Source of the DNA: Bacteroidales bacterium
GTDB taxonomy: Bacteria; Bacteroidota; Bacteroidia; Bacteroidales; WCHB1-69
Direction: 5' to 3'
Assembly (NCBI GenBank): GCA_017394765.1
Contig: JAFPXF010000055.1
Span: forward strand, 1 to 48,696
DNA length: 48,696 nt
A program made the translations under genes and the position numbers. The notes beneath the pieces were generated by a model that did not search any database, had not been told where the DNA came from, and saw only the letters and a list, made by a program, of their open reading frames with translations. Position 1 is the stretch's first letter. The number at the start of each line of letters is the position of its first letter. Below, piece after piece: positions 41,940-48,696 of the stretch.

Positions 41940-44279
41940 TTATTCGAAAAATAGTCTAAATGTGGCTCCGGTTTCAAAATGTAAGCCGTTCCCAACGAAC
42001 AAAATGTCTCCATTAAGTTCGTTTTTCATTCGTTCCTTTATAGTGCTCAATCCTATTCCAGAGCCTCCTCTGCGATTCGTGATCCCTTCTTCGAAAATAT
42101 TGTCTGGTGTGAATTGGTTCAGATCAACGCCAACCCCGTTGTCAGTAAAGTCAACAATATAGGTCCTGCCATTTCGAGAAAAATCTATTCTGAATTCCGT
42201 GGCATTGGCTTTTTCCGAGTTGCTCACCAGATTGTCCAAAACGATAGACAAGTCCAAAATCGGGATTTTTTTCTCCAAAGGTTCTGTAATGTCAGAATGA
42301 TATTGAACCTTGCATAAAGGTTTGTAGTTTGAGAAATACTCTTTGATATAGTTCCCTATGTCAATCAATTTGGATTCCGAAAGCAAAGTCAGATCGGCTT
42401 TGGTAATCATTTTGGAAAGCAAGTGGATTTTGTTGATGTCGTAATCAAAAGAGTCTAACGATTCCCTTAAACCGGTAAGGTCATTGTTTGCCAATTGGAG
42501 TTTAGCGGTATTAATCAAGCTGATTGAATTGGTGGAGGATATAAGAACTGTGTGAATCAAATCCAAAACATCCTTGGAAGTGTTTCTGGTTGCAGACAGA
42601 TACTTGTTTTTCTGTATCTGAATGTCACGTTCACGTTCTGCTTTCTCTCTCTTTTCCTTTTCTTCCCCCGCTTTTTTCTCTTCTTCCTTAGCCTTTCGTT
42701 CAGCATCCTCTTTCTGACGGCGCATCTCGTCTATATGCCGCTCAAAATCAGTGATCTTCTCCAACAAAGCATCATCGTTTGTCTTTTCAGCCATTTTACG
42801 AACATCTTCAAACATTTGGGCTTGAAGCACTTCCGTCTCAGATGGGTTGGATACTATATTGGATAGTTCTTCATTGTAGTATTTCACCGATATGCTGTTG
42901 TCGTTCACAAGAGACCGAATTAACTGCATGAAATCCACCTTGCTGCCGATATTCTCATACAAATGTTCGGCCGACTCTTGGTCTTTATCCGTTTCTTGCA
43001 ATTGTTCTCTCGCTTTTAGCGCAGAGCTTTGATTAACGAAATAATCCTTTCTGACAAAACCTTCTCCCCATAATACGCCAACGACATATCTTTCCAGACG
43101 TCTATGTGTTTTTGTGAAATAATCCATTAGTTGCAGCGAAGCGTCGGTTTTTATCAAACCGCCATCTCGACTGGACACTTCTTTAATAAGATCGACATCA
43201 TCCGTTTCAACATCTACACGGCCAAATAATTCTCGAGTTCCAAGAAATCGGTTATATCCCTGTTGCAGTCTCTTGTTTATCCCCCAACTATCATCATCGG
43301 ATTCTCCAAATGGAAAGATTCGAAAACCATTTCTAAATAAAAACACATTTCCGTATTTTATGGGTTCTACTCCCATTTTTGAAGTAAAGTTATGCTTGGC
43401 GGCCCTATTTAAATAGAACAAACTAACGGAAGCCAAAGACAGTTTTGAAAATTGGGTATTTGGTTCTTCTATCTCATACATCTTTATACCACGATCTGTT
43501 AATGTGGTATATATTGTGCCGTTTTCAATGCGGCTTTCAATCTGTGTGGTTTTTAGTTTAAGCACGTCAGCGATAGAGTTCATGATGACTCCATTTACTT
43601 TTTTGTGAGAAGAGTCTGTCTTTAGATCATCATCTCTCATTTTAGGAGCAATAATCTCTATTTGGAAGTCATCATCAGTCCCGGAAAAAGGATTAATCAT
43701 TTTTTCCAATGATTTCTTCAAACGAAGAATGTCGTCGCGAGACCATTGTTGGTGTAAATCTTTGAATTCCAAGATGGTTCCCGTATGAGATTCCAAAGGA
43801 AAGAGCGGAATTTCGTTTAATGATTCATGAGGAATGTCAATGGTGTCGAACTCAGTTAATTTGTCATTCTCGAACACACTCCAATCCACATAGAGTATCT
43901 CTGTCTTGTTCTCCTCAGAACTACGGGTGGTTAGCTTTAGGTGGCGGGCTAATCGATCACACGACATGCGTCCTATGCCCTTTGCTCCGGCATAATGACG
44001 TTTGAATTTACTTCTATAGGATTTATCTTCGGTCCCATCGCTTTTGGCAGAATAAGCTACAAACAACCACTTGGCTATCAAATCGTTTTTAGACATTCCC
44101 TTGCCATTATCGGCAATGCACAAATAATCATCATCAAAAGTGATTTCTACTTTTGTGGCATGGGCATCATACGAGTTTTTTACCAACTCCAATATGGCAA
44201 TGTCAGGACTTGTAATCAAGTCCCTTCCCAAGATATTTTTTAGCTCGGCACTTACCCTGAAATTCAAACTGTCTTTCAT
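41940..44279 (-). CDS. Double-GHKL ATPase / histidine kinase-like protein
   Basis: 779 residues. N-terminal GHKL (Hsp90/MORC-like) ATPase: Glu31/Asn35 in ELVKNSYDAHATKVEI, IADNGKGMS (55-63), GAKGIGRMS (98-106). A long middle region (about 150-500) follows, then a charged coiled coil (about 512-560), a DHp-like helical pair with His576 (VLDLIHTVLISS), and a C-terminal histidine-kinase ATPase (Asn683 in LDNLVSNSEKAN, DNGVGVD 713-719, GGSGIGLS 738-745). Two GHKL domains in one chain are unusual. ATG 44279 overlaps the methyltransferase stop (ATGA). No membrane segment, so it is cytoplasmic. It could sense a phage event and signal to the receiver-like protein. Confidence 0.75.
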   Translation of the reverse strand: MKDSLNFRVSAELKNILGRDLITSPDIAILELVKNSYDAHATKVEITFDDDYLCIADNGKGMSKNDLIAKWLFVAYSAKSDGTEDKSYRSKFKRHYAGAKGIGRMSCDRLARHLKLTTRSSEENKTEILYVDWSVFENDKLTEFDTIDIPHESLNEIPLFPLESHTGTILEFKDLHQQWSRDDILRLKKSLEKMINPFSGTDDDFQIEIIAPKMRDDDLKTDSSHKKVNGVIMNSIADVLKLKTTQIESRIENGTIYTTLTDRGIKMYEIEEPNTQFSKLSLASVSLFYLNRAAKHNFTSKMGVEPIKYGNVFLFRNGFRIFPFGESDDDSWGINKRLQQGYNRFLGTRELFGRVDVETDDVDLIKEVSSRDGGLIKTDASLQLMDYFTKTHRRLERYVVGVLWGEGFVRKDYFVNQSSALKAREQLQETDKDQESAEHLYENIGSKVDFMQLIRSLVNDNSISVKYYNEELSNIVSNPSETEVLQAQMFEDVRKMAEKTNDDALLEKITDFERHIDEMRRQKEDAERKAKEEEKKAGEEKEKREKAERERDIQIQKNKYLSATRNTSKDVLDLIHTVLISSTNSISLINTAKLQLANNDLTGLRESLDSFDYDINKIHLLSKMITKADLTLLSESKLIDIGNYIKEYFSNYKPLCKVQYHSDITEPLEKKIPILDLSIVLDNLVSNSEKANATEFRIDFSRNGRTYIVDFTDNGVGVDLNQFTPDNIFEEGITNRRGGSGIGLSTIKERMKNELNGDILFVGNGLHFETGATFRLFFE

Positions 44280-45532
44280 GGCTGTAACATCTTTTTTAGA
44301 ACAATCCCTGCCTGCTCTGCAAACAGCGGCGGAATAGCATTGCCAACTTGTGTATAACGAGGCACTTCCAACTTGCGCATTTTGCCGCCAGTGGTGTATT
44401 TCTTCTTGATTTCGTACCAATCCGGGAATGATTGGATGCGGGCACACTCGCGAACGGTCATAATACGAGGTTCACAATAATGCAAGTAGTCATCAGGTTG
44501 CCCAGTAATCGTAGGAGAAACAGTATCGGGATCCAAAATGGTGATGCCACGCTGTTTGATCCCCCATTGCTCACGAGCTTTTCCGTCAATTCGTTTGCCA
44601 CGTTGCGGATATTCATATAACAAATGTTTGTAACATGCAAGTTTGTCTGCTGTGTGTTTGGCAAAGCTGTGACTGTCTGCTATCTCATGCGTTTTGGGAT
44701 AATCGCCACGCATCAGTTTTTCGTAAGCCGTCAGTTTTTTGTTGCCATACTTTCCGGAATAGAACCCTTTGCGATCTGGACTCGGTTCTTCACCATTGGA
44801 ACGCAACAAATCGGAAATGGCTTCTTTTAGTGTAACAGTTGGCTTCAATCCTTTTTGCGACAAGAAGTTGTCTCGGTTTTCCATCAATAGATTCTCGAAA
44901 TTTTCAGGAGAACCGACATCTTTTCGAACACCCACTAAGATGAAACGCTTGCGGCGTTGCGGGACACCATAATTGGAAAAATCTATGACGTGAGGCTTAA
45001 CATTGTACCCTAATTCTTCCAGACCGCATATCACTTTATGTGAATACGGTTCAGAACCATCTTTTTTGTTTTTGTCAAAGGCGTATGTGAACCCTTTGAC
45101 ATTCTCGAAAAGAATCATCTTTGGCTGCACCAATTCGATGAACTTGATATAAGAAAACACCAATTGGTTACGAACATCTTCCTCTACGCGTTTTCCCGCC
45201 ATGGAAAAGCCTTGGCACGGAGGCCCTCCAGCAACCAAATCCACCCTACCTCTCAATGACTTCAACTGTTTTGGATACTTTTTCAACACCTCATTAATAT
45301 CATGTTCGGTTTGCGGCAACCAATCTGGCCAGTTGAAGTGTTTTTTGTTGTCAATCAGATTGTATTTCAGCGTTTCAAAGGCAAAAGCGTTTTTTTCAAT
45401 GGCAAACAATCCTTCCCATCCGGCCTGATACAGACCGAGTGACAACCCTCCCGCTCCCGCGAAAAGGTCTATCACCGTGGGGGTGTTACTCGCTCTATTA
45501 TTTTGATTTGCCGCCACTTGTCGCAAGTTCAT
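44276..45532 (-). CDS. Cytosine-C5 DNA methyltransferase
   Basis: 418 residues. Motif I VIDLFAGAGGLSLGLYQAG, motif IV VAGGPPCQGFSMAGKR with catalytic Cys, motif VI ILFENVKGF, motif VIII VPQRRKRFILVG, motif X QVGNAIPPLFAEQAG. First gene of the minus-strand defence locus. I moved the start to ATG 45532: the TTG start at 45553 would lie in the -7 box. Together with the 591-residue enzyme it should protect both strands of an asymmetric site. Confidence 0.92.
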   Translation of the reverse strand: MNLRQVAANQNNRASNTPTVIDLFAGAGGLSLGLYQAGWEGLFAIEKNAFAFETLKYNLIDNKKHFNWPDWLPQTEHDINEVLKKYPKQLKSLRGRVDLVAGGPPCQGFSMAGKRVEEDVRNQLVFSYIKFIELVQPKMILFENVKGFTYAFDKNKKDGSEPYSHKVICGLEELGYNVKPHVIDFSNYGVPQRRKRFILVGVRKDVGSPENFENLLMENRDNFLSQKGLKPTVTLKEAISDLLRSNGEEPSPDRKGFYSGKYGNKKLTAYEKLMRGDYPKTHEIADSHSFAKHTADKLACYKHLLYEYPQRGKRIDGKAREQWGIKQRGITILDPDTVSPTITGQPDDYLHYCEPRIMTVRECARIQSFPDWYEIKKKYTTGGKMRKLEVPRYTQVGNAIPPLFAEQAGIVLKKMLQP

Positions 45533-45550
45533 ACTTTTTTTATCAACTTG

Positions 45551-45558
45551 CAAAGATA
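45551..45558 (-). promoter_or_regulatory. Bacteroidota -7 box for the defence locus
   Basis: TATCTTTG on the minus strand, 19 bases upstream of ATG 45532. It is the only clear promoter in front of the methyltransferase / GHKL / receiver / caspase run. Confidence 0.55.
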
Positions 45559-45642
45559 ATCATTTTTCAGTCGTGAAAGAAAAATATTTTTTGAAATAAT
45601 AAATAGCTAATTGTCAATAAAGTAAATATCTTTATTTTTTTG

Positions 45643-46383
45643 CTAATCCCCAAAATCCACCCCTGCCTTCTTGGCCTGGGCGTGCTGGTAGCAGCGGCGG
45701 ATGTAGTACTGGCGGCCGTCTTTGATGAGTTTCGCGCCGGTCTGGTGGAAGCGGAAAGGCACGCCCGCCTGGATGCACTGCTCACGCAAGGACAAGACCC
45801 AGTCGAAATCCAACGGACGTGCGCCACGGCCGGACTCTCCACCGACAGAGACCTCCTCAATAATGTCACTCAGATAGTTGGATAGGTCAATGCGCTCGAT
45901 CATCGGGGCAACAATGATGGTCTTGTACCGGATGGGCAACGCCTCGAAGATGGGCATCCGCTGGTCGGCCATGGCCTGGTTCTCTACCGTGCAGCCGACC
46001 ATCACGTTGGGGTAGCCGCTCCCCCAATCGTCGGGCACGCACTCCATAAACCGGTGTATGCGCTTGGTGAAGAAGTAGAAGCGGCAGTCGCTGCGCTCGC
46101 GCATCATCGCCCAACATTCGGGCCTCCACGCGTCGGCGTCCTCCAACAGGAAGTCAGAGGTGAAGCAGGTGAAGACCATACTCTCCGGCGGAATCTTGTA
46201 GCTCTTGTCGCGCTTGCGCTTCACGGGCAAATCGAAGGCCAGCGTCTTGCGGGCCAGGTCACTGCCGATGTCGCTGCCGTACATCTCGTCTTGCCGATAT
46301 ACATAGCAGTGCCTGCAGCCCGGCGATATCTTGGTGCAGCCATGCCACGGATTCCAGTTGGCCATCAAATCTTGACAAGACAT
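45643..46383 (-). CDS. DUF5131 (phage Gp37/Gp68-like) protein
   Basis: 246 residues. NWNPWHGCTKISPGCRHCYVYRQ carries a Cys-x6-Cys-x2-Cys cluster, like radical-SAM iron-sulfur sites, then KIPPESMVFTCFTSDFLLEDADAW, RFYFFTKRI and VSVGGESGRGARPLDFDWV, all typical of DUF5131 (Gp37/Gp68) proteins found in phages and bacteria. Enzymatic function is unknown. It lies upstream of the defence operon on the same strand with about 110 bases and a promoter between. Confidence 0.85.
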   Translation of the reverse strand: MSCQDLMANWNPWHGCTKISPGCRHCYVYRQDEMYGSDIGSDLARKTLAFDLPVKRKRDKSYKIPPESMVFTCFTSDFLLEDADAWRPECWAMMRERSDCRFYFFTKRIHRFMECVPDDWGSGYPNVMVGCTVENQAMADQRMPIFEALPIRYKTIIVAPMIERIDLSNYLSDIIEEVSVGGESGRGARPLDFDWVLSLREQCIQAGVPFRFHQTGAKLIKDGRQYYIRRCYQHAQAKKAGVDFGD

Positions 46384-46416
46384 CGGTTAACTCCTGTTGG
46401 TCTGTTTTCCTCACTC

Positions 46417-47610
46417 TTACTCCACCACCACCTTCACAACCTTCACCTCATCCCCTTGCGCCACTTTGACCACATAACAGCCGGGGGCGAGGGTGGTGAT
46501 GTCAAGGACGGTCGTGGGGCCAGAAGCGCGGCGGGTGAGGACGAGACGGCCTGAGAGGTCGTGGATGCGGACCTCGGCATCGCCATCCTGCAAGCCGTCT
46601 AACACGATGCGGCCCGAGGCTGGGTTGGGATAAAGGGAAACTTTCTGTGACTCTGTGGTTTGCACGCCCGTGTTGATGTCGTTGTACTCGTAAACGTAGT
46701 CGCAAACATACTGCAGCACGTGGTCCACATCCAAACTGTACCAGGCTTCGCGCACGCAGGCGTCCACGTTGTCGTACATCCGCGGACGGTCCATCTCCGG
46801 ATTCCACGGAATCAACGTGCTGCTAAGCGGCATGGCTGGGACGTAGGTGTAGAGGCTCCGCTCCACCTCGTTGTTCGTCCCGTCATAATGGTGGTACTCG
46901 GTGCAGTTGCCGCTGTTGTCATACAGATAGGTGAACTTGCCGTTGTACTGCCAGTTGGTGCCGTCGTCGCTCACGCTGTCCAAGACCAGCACCTTGTGGC
47001 CGTCCACATAGCTCGTCACATATTTTTCCGAAGGGAACAACGTGCCGGAGTCAAAGCTGTAGCTATACCACAACTCTTCCACGCAGTCGTTGCCAACATA
47101 CTGGTATTCCGTTTTTTGATAGAGCATCCCGGCAAAATCCAAGGTGGTGAGCACCAACTGATTCTGGTCGTTGTAGGTGTAGTGATAGATGCCGCCAAGT
47201 TCCCAGTTGCCACCGAAATTGTTGTAGTTGCTCCTCGAGGTGATCAGCCCCGAGGCATTGTAGGTGTAGTCGATGTAATAGACATTCTGCCACACCCCGC
47301 CGAGCTTCTGCCAGCCCGACAGCCGGACTAAATTGCCGGCGGCGTCGTAACTCATGGAGTCAATGACCTGGTACTCGCCTCGGATGGAGTCGGTCATCGC
47401 CAAGAGTCGATGGTCGGCATTGTATGAGAAATTGCAGATTTGGTAATAATCGTCCGTGTGGAAGTTGCTCATCTTCCATTGGTAATCGTTTTTCGCATCA
47501 GAAAAGGGCGTCGCTTGGCGCAACGCCATCGGGGAGGAAAAATGGCCCGCTGGCTGTGCCCAAGCGAACAGCGACATCAGGGATGCGGCAAAGAGTATGA
47601 ACTTTTTCAT
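46417..47610 (-). CDS. Secreted T9SS type A sorting-domain protein with YD-like repeats
   Basis: 397 residues. Signal peptide MKKFILFAASLMSLFAWAQ. Residues about 40-300 contain repeated strands of the form YDAAGNL, YNASGLITSR, YNDQNQLVLTT, YDNSGNCTEY, reminiscent of YD/RHS-type repeats in Bacteroidota surface proteins. The last 80 residues are a sorting domain (LYPNPASGRIVLDG, HDLSGRLVL, LAPGCYVVKV, KVVKVVVE). Exported through T9SS; binding partner unknown. Confidence 0.85.
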   Translation of the reverse strand: MKKFILFAASLMSLFAWAQPAGHFSSPMALRQATPFSDAKNDYQWKMSNFHTDDYYQICNFSYNADHRLLAMTDSIRGEYQVIDSMSYDAAGNLVRLSGWQKLGGVWQNVYYIDYTYNASGLITSRSNYNNFGGNWELGGIYHYTYNDQNQLVLTTLDFAGMLYQKTEYQYVGNDCVEELWYSYSFDSGTLFPSEKYVTSYVDGHKVLVLDSVSDDGTNWQYNGKFTYLYDNSGNCTEYHHYDGTNNEVERSLYTYVPAMPLSSTLIPWNPEMDRPRMYDNVDACVREAWYSLDVDHVLQYVCDYVYEYNDINTGVQTTESQKVSLYPNPASGRIVLDGLQDGDAEVRIHDLSGRLVLTRRASGPTTVLDITTLAPGCYVVKVAQGDEVKVVKVVVE

Positions 47611-47633
47611 ATTGCAACGGTTTTTTGGAAATG

Positions 47634-47641
47634 CAAAGTTA
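47634..47641 (-). promoter_or_regulatory. Bacteroidota -7 box for the YD-repeat gene
   Basis: TAACTTTG on the minus strand, 23 bases before the ATG at 47610. Confidence 0.5.
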
Positions 47642-47753
47642 CAAATATTTCTTGAAACAGTTGGCTGCTATTGTTTCGTCTTCGTGTATCACATATGTTA
47701 ATTGTCCATTGAATCCGAAGGATAACGTCCTGCTATAAACCGGCCGGTTATTA

Positions 47754-47793
47754 AAACCAATAGAGACGATGCGTGCATCGTCTCTATTGGTTT
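47754..47793. repeat. 40-nt palindrome next to the tRNA fragment
   Basis: Two 19-nt arms (47754-47772 and 47775-47793) are perfectly complementary around a 2-base centre. The inner TAGAGACG...CGTCTCTA ends are shared with the palindrome in vsr at 29398-29427. It directly adjoins the 3' end of the tRNA-Ser fragment. Confidence 0.8.
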
Positions 47794-47840
47794 GCGGAGA
47801 GAGCGAGATTCGAACTCGCGGTTATATCGCCCCCTCCATA
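47794..47840 (-). pseudogene. 3' fragment of a tRNA-Ser gene (candidate att site)
   Basis: On the minus strand a perfect T-arm (GCGAG, loop TTCGAAT, CTCGC, at 47803-47819) is followed by acceptor strand TCTCTCC and discriminator G, the 3' end of Bacteroidota serine tRNAs. The matching 5' half (GGAGAGA, D-arm, anticodon arm) is missing: the sequence to the right is AT-rich. This is what remains at one end when an element integrates in a tRNA gene. Confidence 0.7.
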
Positions 47841-47950
47841 TTGTCAAGATTATTTTTGCAAATATCTGAATGTTAATTATTTACAATTTTATCTTTTAGT
47901 CAAATTTGCATTGCTTTGTCTCATTTCTGTCTCAGTACAAAGCAATAAAA

Positions 47951-47973
47951 ATAACTGATTTTCAATCAGTTAT
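47951..47973 (-). terminator. Hairpin with T-run on the minus strand
   Basis: A perfect 10-bp stem (47951-47960 with 47964-47973) is followed on the minus strand by TTTTTATT. It would stop transcription coming from the right. A 67-codon minus-strand frame ends at its base, but that frame runs through the repeats at 48112-48158 and is doubtful. Confidence 0.5.
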
Positions 47974-48111
47974 CAGCATATTGATTTCGACGTTTTTACC
48001 GTGGTAAGAACGGCGTTTTTTATAATCTTTCAAAGAGCGTAATTTTTTTTCGTTGAATGCGGTTGTATTTGAAAAATAACTATCTTGCACCCAGCAAGTT
48101 ACAACAAAAAA

Positions 48112-48158
48112 ATGCTGCAAAATTTGCTGCATTTTTTTGCTACAAATTTTGCTGCAAA
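48112..48158. repeat. Four phased repeats (GCTGCA/GCTACA)
   Basis: The hexamer GCTGCA, within the longer unit TTTGCTGCAAA, occurs at 48114, 48126, 48139 (as GCTACA) and 48151, a spacing of 12-13 bases. Regular near-helical spacing suggests binding of a protein such as an integrase, excisionase or replication initiator. The stretch 47841-48200 otherwise shows no supported gene. Confidence 0.6.
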
Positions 48159-48200
48159 AATACATAGTTTTTTGGAATTAACATTTTAAATTCCAGCCTT

Positions 48201-48515
48201 ATGGTAAAAAAAAATTACGTGCTCACAGAGCAGGCACTAAAGGTGCTAAAAAGACCTGATGTAAAACCGATGCTTATGGTATTTTTTAGAGTAAGAGATG
48301 CCAGAACCATTGATTCGTACATTGCAAACAACGTTCCGTATGGTCCGTTGATGAACATTCATGTCAAGGAACTGTTACAGTTTCTTGTACCCGATTTGCC
48401 CGAAAAGTCAATCTACCGCAGACTGACACCGGAAGAAGAGGACGCACTAAACAGGACAATGCCGGAATACAAGCAAAGAAAACGCCAAAATGAACAAGAT
48501 GGAGAAAACCATTAA
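48201..48515 (+). CDS. Small protein of unknown function (element-borne)
   Basis: 104 residues, basic and Glu-rich C-terminus (EYKQRKRQNEQDGENH), no signal peptide or membrane segment. LTPEEEDALNRTMPEY is helical. I do not recognise it. Its stop overlaps the start of the following membrane protein, so the two form an operon of the putative mobile element. Confidence 0.55.
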   Translation: MVKKNYVLTEQALKVLKRPDVKPMLMVFFRVRDARTIDSYIANNVPYGPLMNIHVKELLQFLVPDLPEKSIYRRLTPEEEDALNRTMPEYKQRKRQNEQDGENH

Positions 48516-48696
48516 GAAGGTGATGAACCACCTGCTATTACTGTCCAGCTACCTTGTCATCCTCAAGGTTCTCGGATGGCTGACAAAAGGATGGCTGTTC
48601 GCTCTCGCCCCGCTGCTTTTGGTGGCGGCGGCGAGGCTTGCGGCCTTCACCGTATTACTCACACAATATATTATAGAGAAGCATGGGAGCAAGAAA
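48490..48696 (+). CDS. Small membrane protein, cut by the window end
   Basis: From ATG 48490 the frame stays open to the last base (69 residues). After a basic start (MNKMEKTIKKVMNH) there are two hydrophobic segments (about 15-30 and 35-58), then IIEKHGSKK. It overlaps the preceding gene by 26 bases. Function unknown; the C-terminus is outside the window. Confidence 0.5.
   Translation, partial: MNKMEKTIKKVMNHLLLLSSYLVILKVLGWLTKGWLFALAPLLLVAAARLAAFTVLLTQYIIEKHGSKK

Noticed and set aside
47962..48165. 67-codon minus-strand frame at the element end
   Set aside because: Its N-terminal third is just a translation of the phased GCTGCA repeats, and the composition is unlike a protein. The hairpin at its end is listed separately.
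36876..48696. CRISPR array or large tandem repeats in the defence region
   Set aside because: I saw no regularly spaced direct repeats with unique spacers; the only phased repeats are the four short ones at 48112-48158.

Overview
The window reads as the chromosome of an uncultured member of the Bacteroidales (phylum Bacteroidota). Three things point there. Many genes are preceded by the Bacteroidota -7 promoter box (TAnnTTTG, usually TATTTTTG or TATCTTTG) rather than a strong Shine-Dalgarno site. Several secreted proteins carry type IX secretion (T9SS) sorting-type domains. The household set (Rnf genes, a PPi-type phosphofructokinase, MurA with Asp in place of the active-site Cys, many lipoproteins) also fits an anaerobic gut-type member of this order.

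Layout. 1-1.5 kb: an IS4-family insertion sequence with a broken transposase. 1.5-2.3 kb: a half-length TolC-family gene that looks like an internal deletion between its two repeats. 2.5-25.3 kb: mostly core genes: trxB, parC, a di-heme peroxidase, two FKBP isomerases, a DHH phosphoesterase, rnfDGEA without rnfB/rnfC, a tRNA-dihydrouridine synthase, a T9SS cargo protein, a glycosyltransferase, murA, pfp, birA, a VanX-like dipeptidase, htpG with an excellent sigma-54 promoter match, and lipoproteins. 25.3-36.6 kb: a mixed accessory zone: an AbiE toxin-antitoxin pair, an orphan immunity-like gene, a FucI-like isomerase, a Vsr endonuclease with a palindromic repeat inside its coding sequence, a periplasmic-binding lipoprotein, an AAA ATPase, an AraC regulator, a GH53-like protein with an internal sorting-type domain, MutT, a YqaE peptide and small membrane or TSCPD proteins.

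36.9-45.5 kb is an AT-rich defence locus on the minus strand. It combines two homologous BbvCI/Bpu10I-type restriction subunits and two cytosine-C5 methyltransferases. Between the methyltransferases sits a tightly coupled three-gene cassette: a protein with GHKL ATPase domains at both ends and a coiled coil between, a receiver-like protein, and a small caspase/CHAT-like protein with a His/Cys pair. The cassette's first gene overlaps the upstream methyltransferase by 4 bp, so it is co-transcribed with the modification enzyme. This is the best candidate for an undescribed system: a sensor kinase-like / receiver-like / protease relay wired into a restriction-modification locus.

45.6-47.6 kb holds a DUF5131-type protein and a T9SS cargo protein with YD-like repeats. 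At 47.8 kb there is a 3' fragment of a tRNA-Ser gene flanked by a 40-bp palindrome. It looks like the attachment scar of an integrative element occupying the right end, which contains four 12-13 nt spaced repeats and two small genes, the last running off the window.
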